From Streptomyces sp. NBC_01314 (lineage in GTDB: Bacteria > Actinomycetota > Actinomycetes > Streptomycetales > Streptomycetaceae): a stretch of DNA of 64,000 nucleotides. Position numbers and translations under genes: made by a program. Shown here in pieces: positions 24,580-35,119 of this stretch. The first letter of the stretch is position 1. Every line of letters starts with the position of its first letter. The stretch spans positions 6,820,001-6,884,000 of the forward strand of contig NZ_CP108394.1 of assembly GCF_041435215.1 (NCBI RefSeq), written 5' to 3'. The notes beneath the pieces were generated by a model. That model ran no database searches and was not told the origin of the DNA. It was given only the letters and a program-made list of their open reading frames with translations.

Positions 24580-26084
24580 ACCGCACGACCCTGTCCTTGA
24601 TCGCCGGCACGACCGCTCTCGCCGCCGTCACCGGCTTCGCCGTGCTCAGCGCCCCCGACGCCTCCGGCGGCACCACCGCGAAGGCGCCCGCGCAGCTGCC
24701 CGTGCAGCGCACGAGTCTGCTCTGCCCCCAGCCGAGCACCTCGGACCTCGCGGAGACCGCGTACACCTCCTTCACCCCCGTCACCGAGGCCACCGGCGGC
24801 AAGGGCAGCGCCGAACTCGTCGCGGCGGGCGGGGAGTCCACGGACTCCGACCAGGGTGACAAGGGCACAAAGGGTGACAAGGCCAAGGCCGTCAAGCCGG
24901 TCGTCGAGGTCAAGGAGCCCGGCAAGCCCGTCACCGGCAGCACGGACGGCGGTGATGCGCCCGCCCTGATCGGCACGGCCGAGGGGAAGTTCGCGCCCGG
25001 CTGGACGGTCCAGGAGACCACCGAGGTCGCCGCCGGCACCGGCCGCGGCCTGCTCGGCGTCAACTGCGGCGCCCCGGACACGGAGTTCTGGTTCCCGGGC
25101 GCCAGTACGGCCGCGGGCCGCACCGACTACGTCCACCTCGTCAACCCGGACGACTCGGCGGCCGTCGTCGACATCGAGCTCTACGGCAAGGACGGCGCCC
25201 TGAAGTCGACGGTGGGCGACGGCATCACGGTCAAGCCCCGCGCCGCCGAGCCGGTCCTGCTGTCGACGCTCGCCACGGCGAAGGAGGCCGACCTCACGGT
25301 CCACGTCAGCGTCCGCAGCGGCCGGGTCGCCGCCTCGGTCCAGGCCCTCGACGACAAGCTGGGCGGCGACTGGCTCGCCGCCGCGGCCGACCCGGCCGGC
25401 AGCCTGGTCCTCCCCGGCATCCCCAAGGACGCCACCTCCGTGACCCTCGTCGCCTTCACCCCCGGCGAGACCGACGCCGACCTGAAGCTCCGCCTCGCCT
25501 CACCCAACGGCCCGATCACCCCGGCCGGCAACGAGACGCTGCACGTCAAGGCAGGCATGACCGCCTCCGCCGACCTGGGCGACATCACCCGCGGCGAAGA
25601 GGGCTCCCTGTTCCTGACCCCCACCGATCGGTCGGTCCCGGTGGTGGCCGCCCTCCGTGTCGTCCGCGGCAAGGGCGACAACCAGGAGACGGCCTTCATC
25701 CCGGCGACCCGTCCGGTCGGCGCACGCGCCACGGTCGCCGACAACCGCGCCAAGGGCACGACCCTCGCGCTCACCGCCCCCACCGGCGCGGCCAAAGTGA
25801 AGGTCACCGCGTCCGCCGGCAGTAGCACCGGCGAGGCCACGACGAAGACCTTCACGATCAAGGCCGGCACCACCCGGAACATCGACATGCCCGCCCCCAA
25901 CGGCCTCAAGGGCACCTACGCCCTCACCGTGGAACCCATTTCCGGGGGCCCCGTCTACGCCTCCCGCATCCTGGAATCCAAGCTCGACACCGTCCCCGCC
26001 TTCACGATCCAAACCCTCCCGGACGACCGCGGCACGGTGGCCGTTCCGGAGGCGGAACAGGACCTCTCGATCCTGCAGAAGTAG
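24576..26084 (+). CDS. Secreted or membrane-anchored DUF5719 family protein
   Basis: 502 residues. The first 30 residues (LSLIAGTTALAAVTGFAVLS after MNRTT) form a signal peptide or anchor. The rest is Ala/Thr/Gly-rich beta-type sequence with repeated carbohydrate-binding-like strands and a single LLCPQPST near the start. DUF5719 proteins have no assigned activity. Its GTG start overlaps the stop of the giant glycosyltransferase, which is the best clue: it is probably an outer partner of that enzyme in making or holding a surface glycan. Cys residues in LLCPQ and LGVNCGAPDTEFW may pair outside the cell. Confidence 0.85.
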   Translation: MNRTTLSLIAGTTALAAVTGFAVLSAPDASGGTTAKAPAQLPVQRTSLLCPQPSTSDLAETAYTSFTPVTEATGGKGSAELVAAGGESTDSDQGDKGTKGDKAKAVKPVVEVKEPGKPVTGSTDGGDAPALIGTAEGKFAPGWTVQETTEVAAGTGRGLLGVNCGAPDTEFWFPGASTAAGRTDYVHLVNPDDSAAVVDIELYGKDGALKSTVGDGITVKPRAAEPVLLSTLATAKEADLTVHVSVRSGRVAASVQALDDKLGGDWLAAAADPAGSLVLPGIPKDATSVTLVAFTPGETDADLKLRLASPNGPITPAGNETLHVKAGMTASADLGDITRGEEGSLFLTPTDRSVPVVAALRVVRGKGDNQETAFIPATRPVGARATVADNRAKGTTLALTAPTGAAKVKVTASAGSSTGEATTKTFTIKAGTTRNIDMPAPNGLKGTYALTVEPISGGPVYASRILESKLDTVPAFTIQTLPDDRGTVAVPEAEQDLSILQK

Positions 26085-26156
26085 GTCCTTGCGGGAGGGT
26101 TCGGGATGCGTCGGCGGGGGCGATACCCTCACCCTCCCCGGGCGCACCCCCCGGTG

Positions 26157-26612
26157 TCACTCCTCCCCGTACCGGGGATCCACAGTCTCCGGGTTGAGCC
26201 CCAGCAACTCGGCCACCTGCTCCACCACGACCTCATGCACCAGCGCGGCCCGCTCATCGCGCCCCTTGGTACGAATCTCCACCGGCCGCCGATAGACCAC
26301 GACCCGAGCCGGCAGCCCCTCCCGCGCCGCGACGGTCCCGCCGAGCGGCACAGCCTCGTCGTTCCAGGCCCCGTCGACGGGCCCGTCGAGCCGAGGCACC
26401 TCCAGCACGAGGAAGTCGATGTCCGCCAGCTGCGGCAACCGCCGCTCCAGCCGCTCCACGGAGTCCTGCACAAGATCCGCGAACACCTCCGCACGGCTTG
26501 CCGCGAGCGGCACCTGAGGCGGCGCGATGGGCCCGCGCATTCCCCTGCCGTGCCGGTCTCGGCGGCGGGGCCCGGGTGCGGATGCGGCGCGGGGCGGTAC
26601 GAGGTTGTCCAT
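26157..26612 (-). CDS. Zincin-like metallopeptidase family protein with degenerate motif
   Basis: 151 residues of the small zincin-like family found next to whiB2 in mycobacteria (Rv3259 group). The core is DIDFLVLEVPRLDG, ARVVVYRRPVEIR, and ALVHEVVVEQVAELLGL. The expected HExxH zinc motif reads HEVVV, with Glu one position later, so the second zinc His is absent and protease activity is doubtful. The ATG at 26612 was chosen because the conserved part starts soon after it. A TACGCT hexamer about 8 bases upstream suggests a leaderless message. It converges on the DUF5719 gene. Confidence 0.8.
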   Translation of the reverse strand: MDNLVPPRAASAPGPRRRDRHGRGMRGPIAPPQVPLAASRAEVFADLVQDSVERLERRLPQLADIDFLVLEVPRLDGPVDGAWNDEAVPLGGTVAAREGLPARVVVYRRPVEIRTKGRDERAALVHEVVVEQVAELLGLNPETVDPRYGEE

Positions 26613-26973
26613 CACCTGTGAAGCGTAGTCCCCACGGGACCCGCCCGCCCGGCTCCACACCCCCCGGCGGCACGCACCGACCCGCCGCCGCTGACCTGGC
26701 ACGGTCGACCCTGCACCGCCGCCCGGCTCGCCGGGCGGCGGTGCCCGGCGAGCCGTACGCCCTGCCCCAGGATGACCGTTCCAGCCAAGGTTGGGCTCGA
26801 TTCTGTACCTCGTTGAGACCAGTGAACTCACATTAATTAGCATGGTTTATACCGATAATTGACCGAATTCGAGTCCGCTCGGCATCCCGGACGCGGGGCT
26901 ACTCGCAGGTCGACACGGCGGGTTCGGAGGGGCGTGTGGGGCGTTTCACACCACGACACGGTGGAGTGACCTG
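26613..26973. other. 361-base divergent intergenic region with a strong hairpin and an AT-rich island
   Basis: No gene is visible. A perfect 14-base stem, 26713-26726 with 26731-26744 around a CTCG loop, lies in the middle. Bases 26828-26870 are strikingly AT-rich for this chromosome (ACATTAATTAG, GTTTATACCGATAATTGACC). Promoters for both flanking genes probably lie here, but I cannot assign good -35/-10 pairs. Confidence 0.6.
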
Positions 26974-27396
26974 GTGGAGAGTCGTCGCGGCCCGCTCAAG
27001 AGTGCGGTACCGTCCAACATCGTGAGCCCTGTACGTCGCTGTTCGCGCACCGCTTGCGGCCGCCCCGCCGTCGCGACGCTGACGTACGTCTACGCCGACT
27101 CGACCGCGGTCCTCGGCCCCCTCGCCACCTACGCCGAACCCCACTGTTACGACCTGTGCGCCGAGCACTCCGAGCGCCTCACCGCGCCGCGCGGCTGGGA
27201 GGTCGTACGGCTGTTGGACGCCTCGGCCCCCGCGCGCCCCAGTGGTGACGACCTGGAAGCGCTCGCCAACGCCGTGCGTGAGGCGGCCCGTCCGCGGCAG
27301 CGCGCCGCGGAGGCCGGTGGCGGCGCGCGTACGGCGGACCCGATGGAGGTCGCTCGCCGCGGCCACCTCCGGGTGCTCCGCTCACCCGACAACTGA
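26974..27396 (+). CDS. DUF3499 family protein
   Basis: 140 residues from a GTG at 26974, which has GGTGGAG 8 bases upstream. An in-frame GTG at 27022, just where homology becomes strong (VSPVRRCSRTACGRPA), has a TACCGT box 8 bases upstream and could be a leaderless start. Two Cys pairs, RRCSRTAC and HCYDLCAEH, look like a zinc-binding knuckle. The C-terminus is Arg/Ala-rich. DUF3499 is confined to actinobacteria and sits beside manB and whiB in most of them; its function is not known. Confidence 0.85.
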   Translation: MESRRGPLKSAVPSNIVSPVRRCSRTACGRPAVATLTYVYADSTAVLGPLATYAEPHCYDLCAEHSERLTAPRGWEVVRLLDASAPARPSGDDLEALANAVREAARPRQRAAEAGGGARTADPMEVARRGHLRVLRSPDN

Positions 27397-27710
27397 GCCC
27401 CGCGCCGAACCGCCCCTGAACACCGTCGCGTCCGTGGTCAACCACCGGACGCCGCTGTCCGCTTTCGTGGTGCCCCTGGTCCTGGTCCTGCTCGTCGACG
27501 GGCGGCGCGCGCGGCGGGCCTCGACGCCTGGCCGGCCGGTGCGACACAGGCATTCGACCGGCCCTCCCCGCACATCGCGAACGAGGACGGCAACCCCGTA
27601 GGGGGAAGCGACTCCCGTGGGGTCGGAGGCGTTCGCGGAGGTCACACGGTCGACTGTCGGCTCGGGCGGGTAGTTTGGGTGACCGGTGAGGACTTCAGGA
27701 GGATGTGTCC
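27397..27710 (+). other. manB: 314-base intergenic region before manB
   Basis: I see no gene and no strong hairpin. A TAGTTT at 27671-27676 could be a -10 box for manB, with only a poor -35 match upstream. The AGGAGG of manB is at 27697-27702. Confidence 0.5.
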
Positions 27711-29075
27711 GTGGCTGCTGATCTGTCGACGATCGTGAAGGCGTACGACGTACGCGGGGTGGTCCCGGACCAGTGGGACGAGACCCTGGCCGAGCTCTTC
27801 GGGGCGGCATTCGTGCGGGTGACCGGCGCGGACGCCATCGTGACCGGCCACGACATGCGGCCCTCCTCGCCCGGCCTGTCGCGTGCCTTCGCGCGCGGGG
27901 CGGCAGCGCTCGGGGTGAACGTGACCGAGATCGGCCTCTGTTCGACGGACCAGCTGTACTACGCGTCGGGCACGCTGAACCTGCCCGGCGCGATGTTCAC
28001 GGCCTCCCACAACCCCGCCCGGTACAACGGCATCAAGCTGTGCCGCGCGGGCGCCGCCCCCGTCGGCCAGGACACCGGCCTCACCGAGATCCGCGAACTG
28101 GTCGAGGGCTGGACCGAGTCGGGCGCCCCGGCGCCGGCCGCGACGCCTGGCACGATCACCTCCCGGGACACGTTGGAGGACTACGCGGCGCACCTCCTCG
28201 GCCTCGTCGACCTGACCTCCACCCGCCCCCTGAAGGTCGTCGTCGACGCGGGCAACGGCATGGGTGGCCACACCGTCCCGACGGTCTTCGCCGGCCTGCC
28301 GCTGGACCTGGTCCCCATGTACTTCGAACTGGACGGCACGTTCCCGAACCACGAGGCCAACCCTCTCGACCCGGCGAACCTCGTCGACCTCCAGAAGCGG
28401 GTCCGCGAGGAGGGCGCCGATCTCGGCATCGCCTTCGACGGCGACGCCGACCGTTGCTTCGTCGTCGACGAGCAGGGCAACCCCGTCCCGCCCTCCGCGA
28501 TCACGGCCCTGGTCGCCTGCCGCGAACTCGCCAAGCACGGCGGCAAGGGCACGATCATCCACAACCTGATCACCTCCTGGTCCGTCCCGGAGGTGGTGAA
28601 GGAGAACGGCGGCACGCCGGTGCGCACCCGCGTCGGCCACTCCTTCATCAAGGCCGAGATGGCCAGAACCGGCGCGATCTTCGGCGGCGAGCACTCCGCC
28701 CACTACTACTTCGCCGACTTCTGGAACGCCGACACGGGCATGCTGGCCGCCCTGCACGTCCTCGCCGCCCTCGGCGGCCAGGACGGCCCCCTCTCCGGCC
28801 TCGTCGCCCAGTACGACCGCTACACGGGCTCCGGCGAGATCAACTCCACGGTCGCCGACCAGACGGACCGCCTGGCCGCGGTCCGCTCCGCGTACGAGAA
28901 CCGGGAGGACGTCACCCTGGACGACCTCGACGGCCTCACCGTCTCCTCGGCGGACTGGTGGTTCAACGTCCGCCCCTCCAACACGGAACCGCTGCTGAGG
29001 CTGAACGCGGAGGCGAGGGACGACACGACGATGGCGAAGATCCGCGACGAGGTTCTGAGGATCATCAGGGCCTGA
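27711..29075 (+). CDS. manB: Phosphomannomutase/phosphoglucomutase
   Basis: 454 residues of the alpha-D-phosphohexomutase family, four-domain type. The phospho-serine loop is [13 protein letters not shown] (Ser99). The magnesium loop is [14 protein letters not shown] (about 242-255). The sugar loop is [10 protein letters not shown] and the phosphate loop [11 protein letters not shown]. It interconverts mannose-6-phosphate and mannose-1-phosphate (and possibly the glucose forms), feeding GDP-mannose synthesis for protein and lipid mannosylation. The GTG at 27711 is 8 bases after AGGAGG; a GTG two codons earlier is too close. It leads a plus-strand run with the Trm112-like, SIS and manA genes. 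Confidence 0.94.
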   Translation: MAADLSTIVKAYDVRGVVPDQWDETLAELFGAAFVRVTGADAIVTGHDMRPSSPGLSRAFARGAAALGVNVTEIGLCSTDQLYYASGTLNLPGAMFTASHNPARYNGIKLCRAGAAPVGQDTGLTEIRELVEGWTESGAPAPAATPGTITSRDTLEDYAAHLLGLVDLTSTRPLKVVVDAGNGMGGHTVPTVFAGLPLDLVPMYFELDGTFPNHEANPLDPANLVDLQKRVREEGADLGIAFDGDADRCFVVDEQGNPVPPSAITALVACRELAKHGGKGTIIHNLITSWSVPEVVKENGGTPVRTRVGHSFIKAEMARTGAIFGGEHSAHYYFADFWNADTGMLAALHVLAALGGQDGPLSGLVAQYDRYTGSGEINSTVADQTDRLAAVRSAYENREDVTLDDLDGLTVSSADWWFNVRPSNTEPLLRLNAEARDDTTMAKIRDEVLRIIRA

Positions 29076-29353
29076 GGCCCGAGGGGCCGCTGCGGCTGCT
29101 CCTCGCCGTCCGCCCCCAGCTGAGGGGCCTGTCGTGCCGCCAGGGTCCGTACGGGGGTACAGCGGGGCAGAGGGGCGCGCGGCGGGCCGCGCCAAGCGCC
29201 GGTGAGCGAAAACCCACCCCCGCCCACCCCCGCCCGGCCCCGACCGCCGGGTGCCCGCCCACCGAACGCCCGCCCCAACCCCGGCGGCAACCTCTCCACG
29301 GCGGTACTCTGACCAGGCCGCACCGCACGAACCCGCCCCCGAAGGGACCCGAC

Positions 29354-29524
29354 ATGGCGCTCGAAGCCGGCCTCCTGGAGATCCTCGCCTGCCCGGCGTG
29401 CCACGCCCCCCTCACGGAGGAGGACACCGAGCTGGCCTGCACGAACCAGGAATGCGGCCTCGCCTACCCGATCCGGGACGGCATCCCCGTACTCCTCGTC
29501 GACGAGGCCCGCCGCCCCGCGTGA
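29354..29524 (+). CDS. Trm112-like zinc-ribbon protein (UPF0434/YcaR family)
   Basis: 56 residues. Cys13 and Cys16 ([10 protein letters not shown]) and Cys29 and Cys34 ([12 protein letters not shown]) form a zinc ribbon, ending in [15 protein letters not shown]. In eukaryotes and archaea Trm112 activates methyltransferases; the bacterial short forms are less understood. It sits between manB and the SIS gene in actinobacteria, which hints at a link to that pathway, but no function is shown. The ATG follows an AAGGGAC stretch. Confidence 0.88.
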   Translation: MALEAGLLEILACPACHAPLTEEDTELACTNQECGLAYPIRDGIPVLLVDEARRPA

Positions 29525-29623
29525 CCCACGCGATCAAGCTCTCAGGCAAGGCGTAACCCCGCACGAGCCGGGAACCCCGGCGTACAGGCGAAAAGGGCAC
29601 CCGGCGATCGGAGGCTGCCGCCC

Positions 29624-30751
29624 ATGCTCGACGAATCGCTGCTAGACACCCCCGAAGCCCTGTCGGAGGCGGACCGTCGCGACCTGCTTCGCGGCGCCGC
29701 CGAGGCGGGCGCCAGGGTCCGTACGGCCATCCGTCTCGGCATCGAGGCCGGCATCCCGGCGCTGAAACCGGACGGCCGCCCCCGCTCCCTGCTGTTCGCG
29801 GGCCCCGGCATGGCGTCCGCGGGCGTCGCCGACCTGCTCGGCGCCCTCGCCGGGTCCAGCTGTCCCATCATCCGTCTCCACCCCACCGGCGTGGCCCCCG
29901 CAGCGGGCGCCCTCCGCTGGGAGCTCCCCGGCTGGGCGGGCCCGGTCGACCTTCTCCTGGTCGCCACCGCGGACGGCAGTGAACCCGGCCTGTCGATCCT
30001 CGTCGAACAGGCATACCGCCGCGGCAGCACGGTCGTCGCCGTCGCCCCGGCCCACACCCCCGTCGCCGAGGCGGTGGAAGCCGCCCACGGCCTCTTCGTG
30101 CCGATGGCGACCGCCCCGTACGAGCAGGAGGTGCCCCTGGGCGCCGCCGCCCCCGGAGTCCTGTGGGCGCTGCTCACCCCGATGCTCGCGCTACTCGACC
30201 GCACCGGCCTGGTCGACGCGTCGCCGGACGCCCTGCAGAAGGTCGCCGACCGCCTCGACCACGTCGCCGAGCGCTGCGGCCCGGCGATCGCCACCTACAG
30301 CAACCCCGCCAAGACGCTCGCCGCCGAGCTGGCCGACGTGCTCCCGCTGATCTGGACCGAGGGCCGGGCGGCGGGCCCGGTGGGCCGCCGTTTCGCCTCC
30401 GCTCTCGCCGAACTGGCGGGCCGCCCCGGCCTCGCCGCCCAGCTCCCGGAGGCTCTCGCCTCGCACACGGTGCTGCTGTCCGGCCCGCTCGCCGCGAACG
30501 CCGACCCCGACGACTTCTTCCGCGACCGCGTCGAGGACGCACCCGTCCTGCACGCGCGCGTGGTGCTCGTCCGCGACCGCCCGACCGGGGGTCTGAGCGC
30601 CGTCCCGGTCGCCCGCGAACTGGCTCTCAGCCACGACACCGCGATCAGCGAGCTGGAACCCGAGGAAGGCAGCGACCTGGAAACCCTCGCGGAGATGATC
30701 GCCATCACGGATTTCGCCGCCGTTTACCTGTCGCTCGCTTCCGGAGCCTGA
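29624..30751 (+). CDS. SIS-domain sugar isomerase-like protein (bifunctional phosphoglucose/phosphomannose isomerase relatives)
   Basis: 375 residues. Two sugar-isomerase-type Rossmann halves are seen. The first has LLFAGPGMASAGVADLLGAL and SCPIIRLHP, then LLLVATADGSEPGLSILVEQA. The second has KTLAAELADVLPLIWTEG. It matches the gene found between manB and manA in other actinobacteria. It may isomerise or bind a sugar phosphate. The catalytic residues of true isomerases are not obvious, so it may instead be a regulator. GGAGG lies 9 bases before the ATG. The gap to manA is 65 bases. Confidence 0.85.
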   Translation: MLDESLLDTPEALSEADRRDLLRGAAEAGARVRTAIRLGIEAGIPALKPDGRPRSLLFAGPGMASAGVADLLGALAGSSCPIIRLHPTGVAPAAGALRWELPGWAGPVDLLLVATADGSEPGLSILVEQAYRRGSTVVAVAPAHTPVAEAVEAAHGLFVPMATAPYEQEVPLGAAAPGVLWALLTPMLALLDRTGLVDASPDALQKVADRLDHVAERCGPAIATYSNPAKTLAAELADVLPLIWTEGRAAGPVGRRFASALAELAGRPGLAAQLPEALASHTVLLSGPLAANADPDDFFRDRVEDAPVLHARVVLVRDRPTGGLSAVPVARELALSHDTAISELEPEEGSDLETLAEMIAITDFAAVYLSLASGA

Positions 30752-30816
30752 CCTTTACCGGAGCCCGACCCTGACCGGGGCCTCGGCCGGCTCCCCACCA
30801 ACGGAGAACGCACACC

Positions 30817-31968
30817 ATGGACCGCCTCGCCAACACCGTCCGCCCCTACGCCTGGGGTTCGACCACCGCCATCCCGCAGCTCCTCGGCGTGGCCCCCACC
30901 GGCGAGCCGCAGGCGGAGATGTGGATGGGCGCCCACCCGGGCGCACCCTCGCGCACCGGACGCGGCCCCCTCACCGAGGTCATCGACGAGGCCCCGGAAC
31001 GCGAGTTGGGATTCCAAACGGTCGCAAAGTTCGGCCCCCGCCTCCCGTTCCTCCTGAAGCTCCTCGCCGCCGGCGCCCCCCTCTCCCTCCAGGTCCACCC
31101 CAACCTCGAACAGGCCAGGGAGGGTTACGAGGACGAGGAGCGGCGCGGCATCCCGATCGACGCGGGCCACCGCAACTACAAGGACGCCAACCACAAGCCG
31201 GAACTCATCTGCGCCCTCACGGAGTTCGAGGGTCTCTGCGGCTTCCGCGCCCCGCTCCAGGCCGCCGACCTGCTCGCCGCCCTCGACGTCGACTCCCTCA
31301 AGCCGTACGTCGACCTCCTGCACGCCCACCCCGAAGAGGCCGCGCTGCGCGAGGTGTTGACCGCCGTCCTGAGCGCCGACCCCGAGAACATGTCCCACAC
31401 GGTCAACGAGGCCGCGGCCGCCTGCGCCCGCCTCGGCGGCGCCCACGCCCCGTACGCCGACATCGCCCACCACTACCCGGGCGACCCCGGCGTCATCGCC
31501 GCCATGCTGCTCAACCACGTACGCCTGCAGCCCGGCGAGGCCCTGTTCCTCGGCGCCGGCATCCCGCACGCCTACCTGAACGGCCTCGGCGTCGAGATCA
31601 TGGCCAACTCCGACAACGTCCTGCGCTGCGGCCTGACCCCGAAGCACGTCGACGTCCCCGAACTGCTGCGCGTCGTCCGCTTCGAGCCGACCGACCCCGG
31701 CGTCCTGCGCCCCGAGGCGTCCCCCGAAGGCGAAGAGGTCTACGAAACCCCCATCGACGAGTTCCGCCTCTCCCGCTACGTCCTGCCCGAGGCCACCGCC
31801 CCGCACGACCTCACCCGCGCCACCCCGCAGATCCTCCTCTGCACAGCCGGTTCGGTCCGCGCGGGCGAACACACGCTCACCCCCGGCGAATCCGTCTTCG
31901 TACGGGCGGACGAGAAGGCCCGGGTGTCCGGACCGGGCACGTTGTTCCGCGCCACCGTGGTCACCTGA
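30817..31968 (+). CDS. manA: Mannose-6-phosphate isomerase, class I
   Basis: 383 residues. The four zinc ligands of type I PMI are all present: Q92 and H94 in PLSLQVHPN, E129 in HKPELICAL, and H251 in GAGIPHAYLNG. The flanking motif MANSDNVLRCGLTPKHVD is typical. It converts fructose-6-phosphate to mannose-6-phosphate, the entry to the ManB and GDP-mannose steps also encoded here. The ATG at 30817 has a GGAGA about 10 bases upstream. It ends the manB-manA plus-strand run. Confidence 0.95.
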   Translation: MDRLANTVRPYAWGSTTAIPQLLGVAPTGEPQAEMWMGAHPGAPSRTGRGPLTEVIDEAPERELGFQTVAKFGPRLPFLLKLLAAGAPLSLQVHPNLEQAREGYEDEERRGIPIDAGHRNYKDANHKPELICALTEFEGLCGFRAPLQAADLLAALDVDSLKPYVDLLHAHPEEAALREVLTAVLSADPENMSHTVNEAAAACARLGGAHAPYADIAHHYPGDPGVIAAMLLNHVRLQPGEALFLGAGIPHAYLNGLGVEIMANSDNVLRCGLTPKHVDVPELLRVVRFEPTDPGVLRPEASPEGEEVYETPIDEFRLSRYVLPEATAPHDLTRATPQILLCTAGSVRAGEHTLTPGESVFVRADEKARVSGPGTLFRATVVT

Positions 31969-32095
31969 AGGGCGTGAACCCGCCGCAAGCGGCGTGAACC
32001 CTCACTGATCCACGGCCTGGCGCACCGGCGCCGGGCCGGGCTGCAACAATGCCCCCTGCAAAAGGCGGGCAAAGCCCGGCCGGTGACGGATGGAA

Positions 32096-32117
32096 GCGTG
32101 GGTACCCAAGCCCACGC
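32096..32117 (+). promoter_or_regulatory. Leader hairpin before the CDF transporter gene
   Basis: GCGTGGG (32096-32102) pairs with CCCACGC (32111-32117) around an 8-base loop, 37 bases before the ATG. It could be part of a metal-responsive leader or an untranslated-region stem; I recognise no known riboswitch. Confidence 0.35.
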
Positions 32118-32154
32118 ACAGACATATGCGTAGGCGAAGGGACACCCCGGACAC

Positions 32155-33132
32155 ATGAGCGCGTCAGGCGGCACCAAGGCGATCGTGGCGGCACTCGCCG
32201 CCAACCTCGCGATCGCGGTAGCGAAGTTCGTGGCGTTCGTCTTCAGTGGCTCGTCATCGATGCTCGCGGAGTCCGTGCACTCACTCGCCGACTCCGGCAA
32301 CCAGGGCCTGCTCCTCCTCGGCGGCAAGAAGGCCAAGCGCGAGGCGACCCCGGAACACCCCTTCGGCTACGGCCGCGAGCGCTACATCTACGCCTTCCTC
32401 GTCTCCATCGTCCTCTTCTCCGTCGGCGGCATGTTCGCCATCTACGAGGGCTACGAGAAGATCAAGGACCCGCACGAGATCGACCACTGGTACTGGCCGG
32501 TCGGCGTCCTCCTCTTCGCGATCATCGCCGAATCGTTCTCCTTCCGGACCGCCATCAAGGAATCCAACGGCCTGCGCGGCGACAAGTCCTGGACCGAGTT
32601 CGTCCGTCACGCCAAGGCCCCCGAGCTGCCGGTCGTCCTCCTGGAGGACCTCGGCGCCCTCGTCGGCCTGGTCCTCGCCCTCGGCGGTGTCGGCCTCGCC
32701 CTGCTCACCGGCGACGGCGTCTGGGACGGCATCGGCACCCTCTGCATCGGCGTCCTGCTCATCCTGATCGCGATCATCCTCGCCGCCGAGACCAAGTCGC
32801 TGCTCCTGGGCGAGGCGGCCGGTCTGGAGGACGTCAGGAAGATCGAGGCCGCGATCGTCGACGGCGACACGGTCCCCGGCATCATCCACATGCGCACCCT
32901 CCACCTCGGTCCCGAGGAGTTGTTGGTCGCCGCCAAGATCGCCGTCCGGCACGACGAAACGGCCACCGAGGTCGCCAACGCGATCAACGCCGCCGAGGCC
33001 CGCATCCGCGAGGCCGTCCCGATCGCCCGCGTCATCTACCTGGAACCCGACATCTACAGCGAGGCGGAGGCCGCCAAGGGCGCCGATCCCGAGGCCGCCC
33101 CCGGTGGCCCGGCCCCCACCGCCGAACACTGA
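32155..33132 (+). CDS. Cation diffusion facilitator (CDF) family transporter
   Basis: 325 residues with about six membrane helices in the first 210 and a cytoplasmic metal-binding domain after that (EDVRKIEAAIVDGDTVPGI onward). TM2 contains AESVHSLADSGNQ, where H and D occupy the usual metal-site positions, and TM5 contains LLEDLGALVG. CDF proteins export divalent metals such as Zn, Fe, Co or Mn in exchange for protons. The replacement of the canonical HD pair in TM5 by ED means the metal cannot be named. The extra segment between TM4 and TM5 (FRTAIKESNGLRGDKSW) marks the actinobacterial subgroup. A strong terminator follows at 33166. Confidence 0.9.
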   Translation: MSASGGTKAIVAALAANLAIAVAKFVAFVFSGSSSMLAESVHSLADSGNQGLLLLGGKKAKREATPEHPFGYGRERYIYAFLVSIVLFSVGGMFAIYEGYEKIKDPHEIDHWYWPVGVLLFAIIAESFSFRTAIKESNGLRGDKSWTEFVRHAKAPELPVVLLEDLGALVGLVLALGGVGLALLTGDGVWDGIGTLCIGVLLILIAIILAAETKSLLLGEAAGLEDVRKIEAAIVDGDTVPGIIHMRTLHLGPEELLVAAKIAVRHDETATEVANAINAAEARIREAVPIARVIYLEPDIYSEAEAAKGADPEAAPGGPAPTAEH

Positions 33133-33165
33133 CCCACCGGCCACACCACCAGGCACCGCGCACCG

Positions 33166-33194
33166 GGGCCCGTCGCGACCGACGCGACGGGCCC
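33166..33194 (+). terminator. Perfect hairpin terminator after the CDF gene
   Basis: GGGCCCGTCGCG (33166-33177) pairs with CGCGACGGGCCC (33183-33194) around a 5-base loop and is followed by TTCCCC. Confidence 0.85.
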
Positions 33195-33511
33195 TTCCCC
33201 GTGTTCGGCCCGCGACGGCTCCCGCCCACACGATTCTCCGCCCCGGGCGCCCCCAGCACTCGCTTCGGCCTGATCTGTACGCAGGCGGACTGGGGCAGGC
33301 CGGGCCGACCGGTGTAGCTTTGGACGGAGCCAGACGTCGCTGCTGATGGCGGTCGGGCGGTCCCAAGGACCGGCCGAGGGAGAGAGGGCCTCCGACGGAC
33401 TGCGCTGCGCGCACGCGGGCATGCCTGTGTCCTCTTCGGGGCACCCCTGTGTCCGCCGCCGCGCAGACCAGCCCTACCCACCCTCGACCCGACACCGAGG
33501 AGCAGTTCGTC
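33195..33511 (+). other. ahcY: Upstream region of ahcY
   Basis: No gene is visible in the roughly 380 bases between the CDF and ahcY genes. Beyond the terminator the DNA contains TAGCTTTGG near 33317, which may be a -10 region, and GC-rich stems. I looked for an S-adenosylhomocysteine riboswitch and could not find its conserved core. Confidence 0.5.
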
Positions 33512-34969
<1,458 letters not shown>

Positions 34970-34979
34970 TCCGCCCGGC

Positions 34980-35060
34980 GACGGGTGCGTCCGCGCACTG
35001 ACGCACCCGTCTCGGCGGCAGCTCCCAGACAGGCCCCCGCACCCCCGTGCCGGGGGCCTG
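34980..35060 (+). terminator. Two tandem terminator hairpins after ahcY
   Basis: GACGGGTGCGT (34980-34990) pairs with ACGCACCCGTC (35001-35011). Then CAGGCCCCCG (35030-35039) pairs with CGGGGGCCTG (35051-35060). Both stems are perfect. Confidence 0.8.
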
Positions 35061-35119
35061 CCCGTTCGGCCCGCACCCCGCCCGCCGGCCGGACCGGCCC
35101 GTCAAGATCCAGGACCCTC

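Noticed and set aside
33133..33511. An S-adenosylhomocysteine riboswitch before ahcY
   Set aside because: I could not find the conserved core; only generic GC stems are present.
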